A DNA stretch of 29,483 nt from an uncultured Eubacterium sp. GTDB lineage: Bacteria > Bacillota > Clostridia > Lachnospirales > Lachnospiraceae. The notes below the pieces were generated by a model. That model had not been told where the DNA came from and did no database searches. It worked only from the letters and a program-made list of their open reading frames with translations. Position numbers and translations under genes: made by a program. The stretch's first letter is position 1. The number at the start of each line of letters is the position of its first letter. Below, one piece after another: positions 15,749 to 23,267 of the stretch. The stretch lies in the NCBI GenBank assembly GCA_900550135.1, contig URQO01000021.1, forward strand, positions 1 to 29,483, given 5' to 3'.

Positions 15749-17095
15749 TTATAATCTCTTCTGTAATTCAGCTGTCATATCTTCATATCCAGGCTTGCCA
15801 AGAAGTGCAAACATGTTTTTCTTGTAGCTTTCTACACCCGGCTGGTTAAATGGATTTACACCAAGTATGTAACCGCTGACACCGCATGCAAATTCATACA
15901 TATAGAATAATTCACCAAGGTAGAATTCGTTCTGTTCAGGAACATTTACCATAAGGTTTGGAACGTTACCGTCTGTATGAGCTAAAATAGTACCGTTCAT
16001 GGCACTCTTATTTACAAAATCCATATCTTTACCTGCAAGATAGTTTAATCCGTCAAGATCTTCAGGATCTTTATCAATAACAACCTTTGCTGATGATTTT
16101 TCAATGTTTACAACTGTCTCAAACATAATTCTTGCACCGTCCTGAATGAACTGACCCATTGAATGAAGATCTGTTGTAAGGTCAACTGCTGCCGGGAAAA
16201 TACCTCTCTGATCTTTTCCTTCGCTTTCACCGTAAAGCTGTTTCCACCATTCGCCAAAGTAATGAAGACTTGGTTCGTAATTTGCTGTAATTTCAACTGC
16301 CTTACCTTTTCTAAGTAAGATATTTCTGATTGCTGCATACTGCATAGCATCATTTTCTTCAAAAGCATTGTTTAAAGCTCTTTCTCTACCACTTGCAGCA
16401 CCTTCCATAAGTTTGTCTATATCTGCACCACTTACTGCAATAGGTAAAAGGCCAACTGCTGTAAGTACTGAGAAACGTCCTCCTACGTCATCAGGAACTA
16501 CGAAACTTTCATAACCTTCTGCAGTAGCAAGTCCTTTTAATGCTCCCTTTGCCTTGTCAGTTGTAGCATAAATTCTCTTTGCTGCTTCTTCCTTGCCATA
16601 TTTCTTTTCAAGCATTTCCTTAAATACTCTAAAAGCAATGGCTGGTTCTGTAGTTGTTCCTGACTTTGAGATAATGTTTACTGAGAAATCTCTATCTCCA
16701 ACAACATCAATTAATCCCTGTAAATAAGCCGGGCTAATGCTGTTTCCTGCATAATAAATTTCAGGTGTCTTTCTGATTTCTTTAGATACATTGTTGTAGA
16801 ATCCATGTCTTAAGAAATCAATTGCAGCTCTTGCACCTAAGTAAGAACCACCGATACCAATAACAATAAGAACTTCTGAGTCAGACTGAATCTTCTTTGC
16901 AGACTCTTTAATTCTTGCAAACTCTTCTTTGTCATAATCAACAGGAAGATCAATCCATCCTAAGAAATCATTGCCTGCTCCTGTTTTTTCTACTAAAACT
17001 TTCTTTGCATCTTCTGCAATCTTCTTCATGCTTGTAACTTCATCTTCTGAAATAAATGAAGCAGCTTTTGAATAATCAAATGTTACTTTTGACAT
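15749..17095 (-). CDS. pgi: Glucose-6-phosphate isomerase
   Basis: Glycolytic enzyme interconverting glucose 6-phosphate and fructose 6-phosphate, 448 aa, the short Bacillus/Thermotoga-type form. Two SIS (sugar isomerase) domains are visible. The first has VIGIGGSYLGARAAIDFL and the phosphate-binding ISKSGTTTEPA; it is followed by VGGRFSVLTAVGLLP. The later catalytic regions are GESEGKDQRGIFPA (Glu and Arg), a His in the LHSMGQFIQDG region and, near the C-terminus, QPGVESYKKNMF with the catalytic Lys. GGAGGAG lies seven bases upstream of ATG. A near-consensus promoter lies 30 to 60 bases upstream and a shared terminator downstream, so it is transcribed alone. Confidence 0.97.
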   Translation of the reverse strand: MSKVTFDYSKAASFISEDEVTSMKKIAEDAKKVLVEKTGAGNDFLGWIDLPVDYDKEEFARIKESAKKIQSDSEVLIVIGIGGSYLGARAAIDFLRHGFYNNVSKEIRKTPEIYYAGNSISPAYLQGLIDVVGDRDFSVNIISKSGTTTEPAIAFRVFKEMLEKKYGKEEAAKRIYATTDKAKGALKGLATAEGYESFVVPDDVGGRFSVLTAVGLLPIAVSGADIDKLMEGAASGRERALNNAFEENDAMQYAAIRNILLRKGKAVEITANYEPSLHYFGEWWKQLYGESEGKDQRGIFPAAVDLTTDLHSMGQFIQDGARIMFETVVNIEKSSAKVVIDKDPEDLDGLNYLAGKDMDFVNKSAMNGTILAHTDGNVPNLMVNVPEQNEFYLGELFYMYEFACGVSGYILGVNPFNQPGVESYKKNMFALLGKPGYEDMTAELQKRL

Positions 17096-17127
17096 ATTTT
17101 CTCCTCCGTTTTACAAAACTATCTTTT

Positions 17128-17156
17128 ATTATAGGCTTTTGAAACAATTTTATCAA
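17128..17156 (-). promoter_or_regulatory. Promoter of pgi
   Basis: On the minus strand TTGATA (17151-17156), a 17-base spacer and TATAAT (17128-17133), giving a short leader before the ribosome binding site. Confidence 0.75.
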
Positions 17157-17233
17157 GTATTATATTTTTATGTCAGTAGTATCATATTTTTTTAAATGTT
17201 TTTTTCTATATACTTAATTTTTTTCCCATAAAA

Positions 17234-17932
17234 CTATTGCAAAAACTCTCCAATAACCTGATTTAATATTTCTTCGTCTTTTTCCTCCTGGTTTTCCTGA
17301 CTATATGTCATATTTTCATGATTTTCTTCATTACTTTTATCTGGCACCAGTTCTATTAGATTGTCACGTTCTGCCACGTTTACTCTTTTTGAACCATTTA
17401 CTAAAGCATCTGCCAACACATATGTCAATTCCGTTTTTTTCTCTCCAAACGGCATGGAGCGGTTCACCATTTCAAGAGCAAGTCCTGAAAAAATTCCAAT
17501 AACAGTATATGATACCCACTGAATTCCTTTAGGCATACCGGTGTAACACTGAAATGCTACCATTGCCGCCACTATCATTATTAGTAATGAGCACCAATTG
17601 ATAATATTATTCATTCTATTTAAATTAATATGAAAAACCTTACATTTATTTATGTTTCTACTTACAAAAACCATAGGATTTTCAACATTTCTGTTTACCT
17701 GTTTCAAGCTGTCATATTTTGTTTTTATCTGGCGGATGGTTCCATTTCTCGTATGATCTATGTTTTCCGCTTTTCTAATTAATTTTCCATAATAATGTAC
17801 AGCTATCCATTTTGTGACAATTCCCAACAAAAAAAGACTTCCTACTATAAGTAAGAAGTTCTTTTGATTTATGTATTTCGGTATATTTGACGAACACCAT
17901 TTTTCTAAATCTGCAATATAATATTTAATCAT
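17234..17932 (-). CDS. Membrane protein of unknown function, three helices and acidic tail
   Basis: A 232-aa protein I do not recognise. It has a transmembrane helix at about 26-46, a cytoplasmic-looking basic loop (47-108) with a possible coil (KTKYDSLKQVNRNVENP), and a helix pair at about 110-129 and 138-156. The tail of about 75 aa ends in a very acidic, Glu/Asn/Gln-rich segment (200-225). There are no catalytic motifs or signal-peptide cleavage site. GGGGGAT lies upstream of ATG, and a perfect 8-base inverted repeat directly precedes it. It lies 112 bases beyond mtnN on the same strand and may belong to the same transcript. Confidence 0.75.
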   Translation of the reverse strand: MIKYYIADLEKWCSSNIPKYINQKNFLLIVGSLFLLGIVTKWIAVHYYGKLIRKAENIDHTRNGTIRQIKTKYDSLKQVNRNVENPMVFVSRNINKCKVFHINLNRMNNIINWCSLLIMIVAAMVAFQCYTGMPKGIQWVSYTVIGIFSGLALEMVNRSMPFGEKKTELTYVLADALVNGSKRVNVAERDNLIELVPDKSNEENHENMTYSQENQEEKDEEILNQVIGEFLQ

Positions 17933-17942
17933 TTTAATCCCC

Positions 17943-17982
17943 CACTTTCACTGACAACCGTCAATTTATTTCTATGAAAGTG
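17943..17982 (-). other. Hairpin abutting the ribosome binding site of the membrane-protein gene
   Basis: CACTTTCA and TGAAAGTG are exact inverted copies separated by 24 bases, the inner part of which can also fold (TGAC/GTCA). The structure ends right at the GGGGG of the ribosome binding site. Confidence 0.4.
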
Positions 17983-18044
17983 TAGCATATATATTTGTTC
18001 TTTGCATCAAAAATCGTTCGTCAAATTCTCCTAAAATATTTTTT

Positions 18045-18737
18045 CTAAAGCATTTGAATGAATGTCATCATAAGTTTTATTGAATTTTCTGCTGCTTTCT
18101 TTTCAAATGTTGGATAATCCATTTCTGCGCCACCATCTGCCTTGTCTGATATAGCTCTGATAACAAGAAAAGGAACTTTGTTAAGCCATGCAGTGTGGGC
18201 AATAGATGCCCCTTCCATTTCTGCACAATCTCCATTAAACTGCTTTCTTAAATACAGTTTCTTTTCAGCAGTTCCAATAAACTGGTCTCCTGATACAACC
18301 TTCCCCTCTACAATATTCACGTCCAGTTCTGCTAAAGCCACTGCCTTCTTTGCCACTTCTATCAAATGTCTGTCTGCTGTAAATACAGATGTTTCCATAT
18401 CAGGAATCACACCTTTTTCATAGCCAAGAGGCGTTACATCCATATCATGTTCCAGACATTCTGTGGAAATTACAATGTCACAAATATTAATATCTTTGTT
18501 TAATGAGCCTGCCACTCCTGTGTTAACTACAGCATCAACATTATAATCATCTACAAGTATCTGTGTACATATACCTGCATTTACCTTTCCAATTCCGCTT
18601 TTTACAACAACAACATTTTTTCCGGCTATTGTTCCCTTAAAAAATTCCATTCCGGCTTTGGTATTTACACTTTCAATCTTCATATTCTCTTTAAGTGTTG
18701 CCACTTCTACTTCCATTGCTCCTATTATTCCAAGCAT
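18045..18737 (-). CDS. mtnN: 5'-methylthioadenosine/S-adenosylhomocysteine nucleosidase
   Basis: A 230-aa cytoplasmic enzyme cleaving adenine from methylthioadenosine and S-adenosylhomocysteine, in methionine salvage and in the activated methyl cycle. Family marks: GIIGAMEVEV with the catalytic Glu11 (Glu12 in E. coli), NTGVAGSLN, GDQFIG, AEMEGASIAH (substrate-binding Glu) and VIRAISDKADG with the catalytic Asp. The start is ATG at 18737, with AGGAGG at 18744-18749; an in-frame ATG 42 bases upstream overlaps the hairpin and has no site. It follows the TSCPD gene in the tagG-tagH run with a terminator-like hairpin in its leader, so its expression may be uncoupled from them. Confidence 0.96.
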   Translation of the reverse strand: MLGIIGAMEVEVATLKENMKIESVNTKAGMEFFKGTIAGKNVVVVKSGIGKVNAGICTQILVDDYNVDAVVNTGVAGSLNKDINICDIVISTECLEHDMDVTPLGYEKGVIPDMETSVFTADRHLIEVAKKAVALAELDVNIVEGKVVSGDQFIGTAEKKLYLRKQFNGDCAEMEGASIAHTAWLNKVPFLVIRAISDKADGGAEMDYPTFEKKAAENSIKLMMTFIQML

Positions 18738-18761
18738 AATATTCCTCCTAAAAATATTAAA

Positions 18762-18789
18762 GCGTGGAAAGTTAATCACAAATCCACGC
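18762..18789 (-). terminator. Hairpin between the TSCPD gene and mtnN
   Basis: On the minus strand GCGTGGA pairs with TCCACGC around a 14-base loop, followed by TTTAATATTTTT. It could end the tagGH-TSCPD transcript or attenuate mtnN, whose ribosome binding site lies only about 15 bases further. Confidence 0.55.
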
Positions 18790-18797
18790 CATATATG

Positions 18798-19046
18798 CTA
18801 TTTATTTTGCTCTAAATACTGCTCTAATGCTTTTGCAAGCTGATCCGGACATGATGTGCCTCTGCCGTTACAATCAATGCCTTTTAATCTTTTAATAACT
18901 TCATGAATGTCCATACCTTCAACAAGTTTTGCAACACCTTGAGTATTGCCATGACATCCCATTACAAACTGAACATCTTTAACTTTATCTCCATCTACCT
19001 CAAACTTAATCAGTCTTGAGCAGGTTCCTTTTGTTGTATATTCCAT
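18798..19046 (-). CDS. TIGR03905-family TSCPD domain protein
   Basis: An 82-aa protein with four cysteines (9, 31, 59, 66) and the C-terminal TSCPDQLAKAL motif that names the TSCPD domain. The first half has the GTCS start and FVMGCHGNTQGV. This is the short stand-alone family TIGR03905, common in Clostridia; the same domain ends some B12-dependent ribonucleotide reductases, where it probably binds metal or nucleic acid. The function of the stand-alone form is unknown. The four Cys suggest a metal site. CGGAGG lies seven bases upstream of ATG. It starts 16 bases after the tagH stop, so it shares the tagGH transcript. Confidence 0.88.
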   Translation of the reverse strand: MEYTTKGTCSRLIKFEVDGDKVKDVQFVMGCHGNTQGVAKLVEGMDIHEVIKRLKGIDCNGRGTSCPDQLAKALEQYLEQNK

Positions 19047-19062
19047 ATTTGCCTCCGTGGTA

Positions 19063-19806
19063 TTAATCGTTTAACTTTTTCTGATATATTGTGGCAACAT
19101 CTTCTATATCACCTTTTGCAATAAGTTCACCGTGGTCTAACAATATAGCTTTGTTGCACAGTCTTTTAACCTGTTCTAAGCTGTGAGATACAAACAATAC
19201 TGTTACTCCATGATCAAACATACCCTGCATCTTCTTTTCACATTTCTTTCTAAACTTAGCATCACCTACAGATAATACTTCATCCAAAATTAAAATCTCA
19301 GGTTCAACAACTGTGGCAATTGAAAATCCAAGTCTTGCCTTCATACCTGATGAATAGTTTTTAATAGGTACATCAATAAAATCACCAAGTTCAGAAAACT
19401 CTAAAATCTCATCATATTTTTCTTCAAGAAAGCTTCTTGAAAGTCCAAGCACTGAACCATATAGGAAGATGTTTTCCCTTCCTGTGTAGTTTGAATCAAA
19501 TCCGGCGCCAAGTTCAATCATAGGTGCTATGTGACCATGCCGTGTAACCTTTCCTGATGTAGGTTTGTAAACACCTGCAATAATCTTTAACAGTGTACTT
19601 TTTCCTGCACCATTTAATCCAAGGATACCTAGTCTGTCACCTTTTTGTAATTCAAAACTAATATTCTTAAGTGCCCAAAATTCATTAAAACGGATTTTCT
19701 CACCTTTTATCTTTTTAATTAAAAGTTCTTTAAGGTTGTCCACCTTTTCCTTGCTAAGGTTAAATCTAATACTAACGTCATCCACCTTAAGTGTATACTT
19801 TCCCAT
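19063..19806 (-). CDS. tagH: ABC transporter ATPase for wall teichoic acid / polysaccharide export (TagH/Wzt-type)
   Basis: A 247-aa nucleotide-binding protein. Walker A is GLNGAGKST (63-71), signature YSSGMKARLG (151-160), Walker B ILILDEVLS (171-179), and the switch His lies in VSHSLEQ. Its features are those of the O-antigen/teichoic acid exporter group: an N-terminal extension before the core (FNLSKEKVDNLKELLIKKIKGEK), IELGAGFDSNYTGRENI and VLSVGDAKFRKKC. It lacks the long C-terminal extension of Bacillus TagH and of carbohydrate-binding Wzt, so it is the short form. AGGAGGC precedes ATG. It lies 8 bases downstream of the permease gene and forms a transporter with it. Confidence 0.92.
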   Translation of the reverse strand: MGKYTLKVDDVSIRFNLSKEKVDNLKELLIKKIKGEKIRFNEFWALKNISFELQKGDRLGILGLNGAGKSTLLKIIAGVYKPTSGKVTRHGHIAPMIELGAGFDSNYTGRENIFLYGSVLGLSRSFLEEKYDEILEFSELGDFIDVPIKNYSSGMKARLGFSIATVVEPEILILDEVLSVGDAKFRKKCEKKMQGMFDHGVTVLFVSHSLEQVKRLCNKAILLDHGELIAKGDIEDVATIYQKKLND

Positions 19807-19814
19807 AACGCCTC

Positions 19815-20615
19815 CTATATGTGCAAGATAAATTTATCCTGATTCTTTTTAAACATTACTACACCTATGACAAGTGCAACAAGGCTAAAACCTAATGAAT
19901 ACAGCATCATAGATAAATTTGACAAATCAAAACTTGTACTTGTAAATATTGAGCCACCTTCCATTACAACGCATCTTACATTGCTGATGATACAGTATAA
20001 TGGATTGAATTTTAAAATAATTTTTGCTGCGCCAATTCTTTCTATATTGTAGAAAATAGCTGAACAATACATAATAAGCATAACTATAACTTCCCAAAGA
20101 TATTCCAAATCTCTAAAGAATACGCACACTGTGGAAAGAATAAGTCCAACGGCAACGCACAATATAAACAGAATAATCAATGGAATAAATATTTCAATAA
20201 TGTGCCATGATGTTGGTACTCTATATACAACTGCAAGTGCTGCCAATATAATCAATGATAACAGGAACAAAACGTAATTGTATATAATGGTAGACAATGG
20301 GTACAAATATTTTGGTACATATACCTTTTTAATCATTGCCTGATTTGCTCTAATGGATCTCATTGCCACCTTTGTGGTACTTGAAAAGCATCCAAATATT
20401 AATCGTCCACATAAAATATATACCGGGAAGTAAGGCTGCTTGCTTCCTAATAACTCACCGAACACTAATGCCAATACTGCTGTTGTAAGCAATGGCTCTA
20501 ACAATGTCCAAACTAAACCTAAATATGATCTTCTGTATTTAAGCTTGATACCCTTGATAACCAATTCTTTTAAAAGGTATCTGTATCTCATAAAACCTTC
20601 AAAATACTTCTTCAT
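19815..20615 (-). CDS. tagG: ABC-2 type permease for wall teichoic acid / polysaccharide export (TagG-type)
   Basis: A 266-aa inner-membrane protein with about six transmembrane helices (about 33-52, 64-80, 110-135, 140-168, 176-196, 235-257). The family start is RYLLKELVIKGIKLKYRRSYLGLVWTLLEPL, which is characteristic of TagG/Wzm/RfbD polysaccharide exporters. FFRDLEYLWEVIVMLIMYCSAIFY in the fourth and fifth helices is also typical. With the TagH-type ATPase it would flip a lipid-linked polymer across the membrane. GGAGG lies upstream of ATG and a near-perfect promoter about 40 bases away. It is divergent from two glycerophosphotransferase-family genes, which points to a glycerol- or polyol-phosphate polymer as cargo. 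Confidence 0.93.
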   Translation of the reverse strand: MKKYFEGFMRYRYLLKELVIKGIKLKYRRSYLGLVWTLLEPLLTTAVLALVFGELLGSKQPYFPVYILCGRLIFGCFSSTTKVAMRSIRANQAMIKKVYVPKYLYPLSTIIYNYVLFLLSLIILAALAVVYRVPTSWHIIEIFIPLIILFILCVAVGLILSTVCVFFRDLEYLWEVIVMLIMYCSAIFYNIERIGAAKIILKFNPLYCIISNVRCVVMEGGSIFTSTSFDLSNLSMMLYSLGFSLVALVIGVVMFKKNQDKFILHI

Positions 20616-20651
20616 ATTACCTCCATCTATTTCTTAGTAATACTCGCACTT

Positions 20652-20679
20652 ATTATATATTATTCTTTTTTAATGTCAA
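20652..20679 (-). promoter_or_regulatory. Promoter of the tagG-tagH run
   Basis: On the minus strand a perfect TTGACA (20674-20679), a 16-base spacer and a perfect TATAAT (20652-20657), about 35 bases before the start codon of the permease gene. Confidence 0.8.
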
Positions 20680-20720
20680 TAATAGACACATTTTTTCTAT
20701 TATAACAAATTTGTAATAAA

Positions 20721-20742
20721 AGTGAAACATTTTAATTTCACT
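20721..20742. promoter_or_regulatory. Inverted repeat in the divergent tag promoter region
   Basis: AGTGAAA and TTTCACT are exact inverted copies 8 bases apart. They lie between the tagG promoter and a TATAAT (20765-20770) before the first transferase gene. A shared operator is possible but unproven. Confidence 0.4.
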
Positions 20743-20798
20743 ATACTCCAAAGGTATTTTGTAATATAATAATTTTATCTAAATAAGAGGAGATTTAT

Positions 20799-23258
20799 AT
20801 GAGTATTGTAAACAAGTTAAAACATAAAGCAGGCAATTTTAAAGAAACTGCAAGACGTGCCAGATACGCCAAATATTACAAAAACCTGTTAATTGATGAC
20901 AAGGTGATTTTATACGATTCTTATTTTGGACGTGGCATGATTTGCAACCCTTATGCCATTTTTCTTGAATTAAAGAGCAACAAAGATTTTAAAGATTATA
21001 CACATGTATGGGTTATTGAAGATAAGTACGGAAACGAACCTGTTATGGAGCAGTTTAAAAATGACAAAAATGTATTTGCCATTTCCAGACACAGTGATGA
21101 TCATCTTAGATATTTAGCCAGTGCAAAATACATTATTACAAATGTATCTCTTCCTTTTTATTATTGTAAAAAAGAAGGACAGGTATATGTAAACACATGG
21201 CATGGCACTCCAATTAAGAGTCTTGGCTATGATATGCCGGATGCACCGGTTACCATTTCCAATGTACTAAGAAACTTTTTATCGGCAGACTATATTGTAT
21301 CAGCCAATCCTTTTCTTACTTCAATATATTTGAACAAGTACAAATTAAAGGGATTATATGAAGGTACTATTATAGAGGAAGGGTATCCTAGAAACGACCG
21401 TCTGTTTAGCACTGATTCTGAAGCAGTGCTTAAGCTTTTAGACAAATACGGTGTAGAAGTTGATTCAAAAAAAGATATTATTTTGTATGCTCCAACCTGG
21501 AAAGGCAGCGACTACAATCATCCTTCCATCGATGTTGATGAATACATTAATTTCAAAAGGAATTTGGAAGCTATCATTGACACTGACAAATATCAGGTGC
21601 TTTTAAAGCCTCATCAGGTTGTTTATAAAGAGATGAAAAAAGCCGGATTAATGAGTGATTCCTTAATTCCTGCTTTTATAGATACAAACGAATTGCTGGC
21701 AGTTACTGATATTTTAATATCAGATTATTCAAGTATTTTTTATGATTACCTTGCAACTGACAAGCCGGTTCTATTTTATATACCAGATATTGATGAATAT
21801 AAAAATTATCGTGGGCTTTACCTTAGTCCTGACCAGTTGCCGGGACCTTGTTTAACAAAGGTTGACCAGATTGGATATGTTATTAACAATTTAGAACCAC
21901 ATCTTAACAAATACTCCGATGCCTACAAAAAAGCAAAAGAGTTTGCCTGCCCCATGGATGATGGCTCAGTGGCAAAACGTATTGTGGACGTAGTATTTTA
22001 CAATAAGACCTGCTCTGACAACGGCAGGAACTACAACTTAATCAAATGCAAAAACTCTAAAAAGAAACTTTTGTTCTTTGGTGGTGGACTTCGTATGAAT
22101 GGTATTTCAACTGCCCTTCGTACCATGCTTGATTACATTGATTACAGCAAATATGACGTTACAGTTTACGCAGGCAACTTAAAATATAACGACAGTAAAG
22201 AAATGATTTGCACATTTAACAAAAACGCCAGAATTTTTGCCCGAGTATCATACACTCCATCTACATTTGGAGAAATGATTCGCAATAATTTCCTTAGAGT
22301 TTTTGGATTTAATGCACCTTTGATGAATAAAATTTATCCCAAAGCAATGTATGACAGAGAATTTATCAGATGTTTTGGCGAAAGTCAGTTTGATACAGTT
22401 ATTGATTACTCAGGATACGGCAGTTTCTACTCCATTCTTTTACTAAGTGGTAAAAATGCAAAGAAACTTATTTGGCAACACAACGATTTACTTACCGAAA
22501 AGAATAAAAAGGTAAACGGCAAAAAGCCTCACCGCAGAGAGCTTCGTGTAGTATTTTCTACCTATCAGTTTTTCGACAAAATCGTAGGCTGTTCAGAGGC
22601 TACAATGAATGTAAACCTTGAAAAAATTGGTTACAAAGAGTTAAAAGATAAATGCGCATTTGTAAGAAACGCGGCCAATTTTGACAGAGTTTTAGCAGGT
22701 TCAAAGGAATCCTTTACAAGAGAAACTGCTGCAAAACTTGGCTTACCTGAATTATTAAACAAAGGGCTTACTTCCTTTGTAAACATGGGTCGTTTATCTC
22801 CTGAAAAGAATCAGGTAGCACTTATAAAAGCTTTTGCAAAGTTTAATAAAGAATATCCTAAAACACGTCTTTACATTATTGGAGATGGTGCTTTGATGGA
22901 TGAGCTCAAAATTTTAATATCATCACTTGATATGGACGAAAAGATTGTTTTAACAGGCAATATGGACAATCCTTTTATGTTAATGAAAGAATGTGACTGT
23001 TTCATTCTTCCATCATTACATGAAGGTCAGCCGGTTTCTTTACTGGAAGCCCGCCTTCTTAAACTACCTATTATTATGTCAAACTTTAGTTCTGCCCAGT
23101 CTTCCTTATTTGACAACGGACAGTTTTTAATTGGCAATACTACTGATGATATTTACAAGGGACTTATTGCTTTTATGGAAGGAAAAGTTCCTACATGTGA
23201 ATTCAATTATGAAGATTACAATGAATTAACAATAAAGCAGTTTGAAGAAATTATTTAG
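20799..23258 (+). CDS. Bifunctional CDP-glycerol glycerophosphotransferase-family / GT4 glycosyltransferase fusion
   Basis: An 819-aa protein of two enzymes. Residues about 35-400 are a CDP-glycerol glycerophosphotransferase (TagB/TagF-type) domain: VNTWHGTPIKSLGYD (131-145), YAPTWKG (230-236), LLKPHQ (268-273) and ISDYSSIFYDY (307-317) carry the family's His and Ser/Asp residues. Residues about 420-819 are a GT4 (GT-B) glycosyltransferase: LLFFGGGLRMNGISTAL, NMGRLSPEKNQ (662-672), IIGDGALMDEL and the EX7E pair Glu742/Glu750 in EGQPVSLLE. It could both add a polyol-phosphate and a sugar to a wall polymer. The N-terminus is basic and amphipathic, fitting peripheral membrane binding. GAGGAG precedes ATG. 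It is divergent from tagGH, and the next gene is a paralogue. Confidence 0.9.
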   Translation: MSIVNKLKHKAGNFKETARRARYAKYYKNLLIDDKVILYDSYFGRGMICNPYAIFLELKSNKDFKDYTHVWVIEDKYGNEPVMEQFKNDKNVFAISRHSDDHLRYLASAKYIITNVSLPFYYCKKEGQVYVNTWHGTPIKSLGYDMPDAPVTISNVLRNFLSADYIVSANPFLTSIYLNKYKLKGLYEGTIIEEGYPRNDRLFSTDSEAVLKLLDKYGVEVDSKKDIILYAPTWKGSDYNHPSIDVDEYINFKRNLEAIIDTDKYQVLLKPHQVVYKEMKKAGLMSDSLIPAFIDTNELLAVTDILISDYSSIFYDYLATDKPVLFYIPDIDEYKNYRGLYLSPDQLPGPCLTKVDQIGYVINNLEPHLNKYSDAYKKAKEFACPMDDGSVAKRIVDVVFYNKTCSDNGRNYNLIKCKNSKKKLLFFGGGLRMNGISTALRTMLDYIDYSKYDVTVYAGNLKYNDSKEMICTFNKNARIFARVSYTPSTFGEMIRNNFLRVFGFNAPLMNKIYPKAMYDREFIRCFGESQFDTVIDYSGYGSFYSILLLSGKNAKKLIWQHNDLLTEKNKKVNGKKPHRRELRVVFSTYQFFDKIVGCSEATMNVNLEKIGYKELKDKCAFVRNAANFDRVLAGSKESFTRETAAKLGLPELLNKGLTSFVNMGRLSPEKNQVALIKAFAKFNKEYPKTRLYIIGDGALMDELKILISSLDMDEKIVLTGNMDNPFMLMKECDCFILPSLHEGQPVSLLEARLLKLPIIMSNFSSAQSSLFDNGQFLIGNTTDDIYKGLIAFMEGKVPTCEFNYEDYNELTIKQFEEII

Positions 23259-23267
23259 AGGTGTTAC

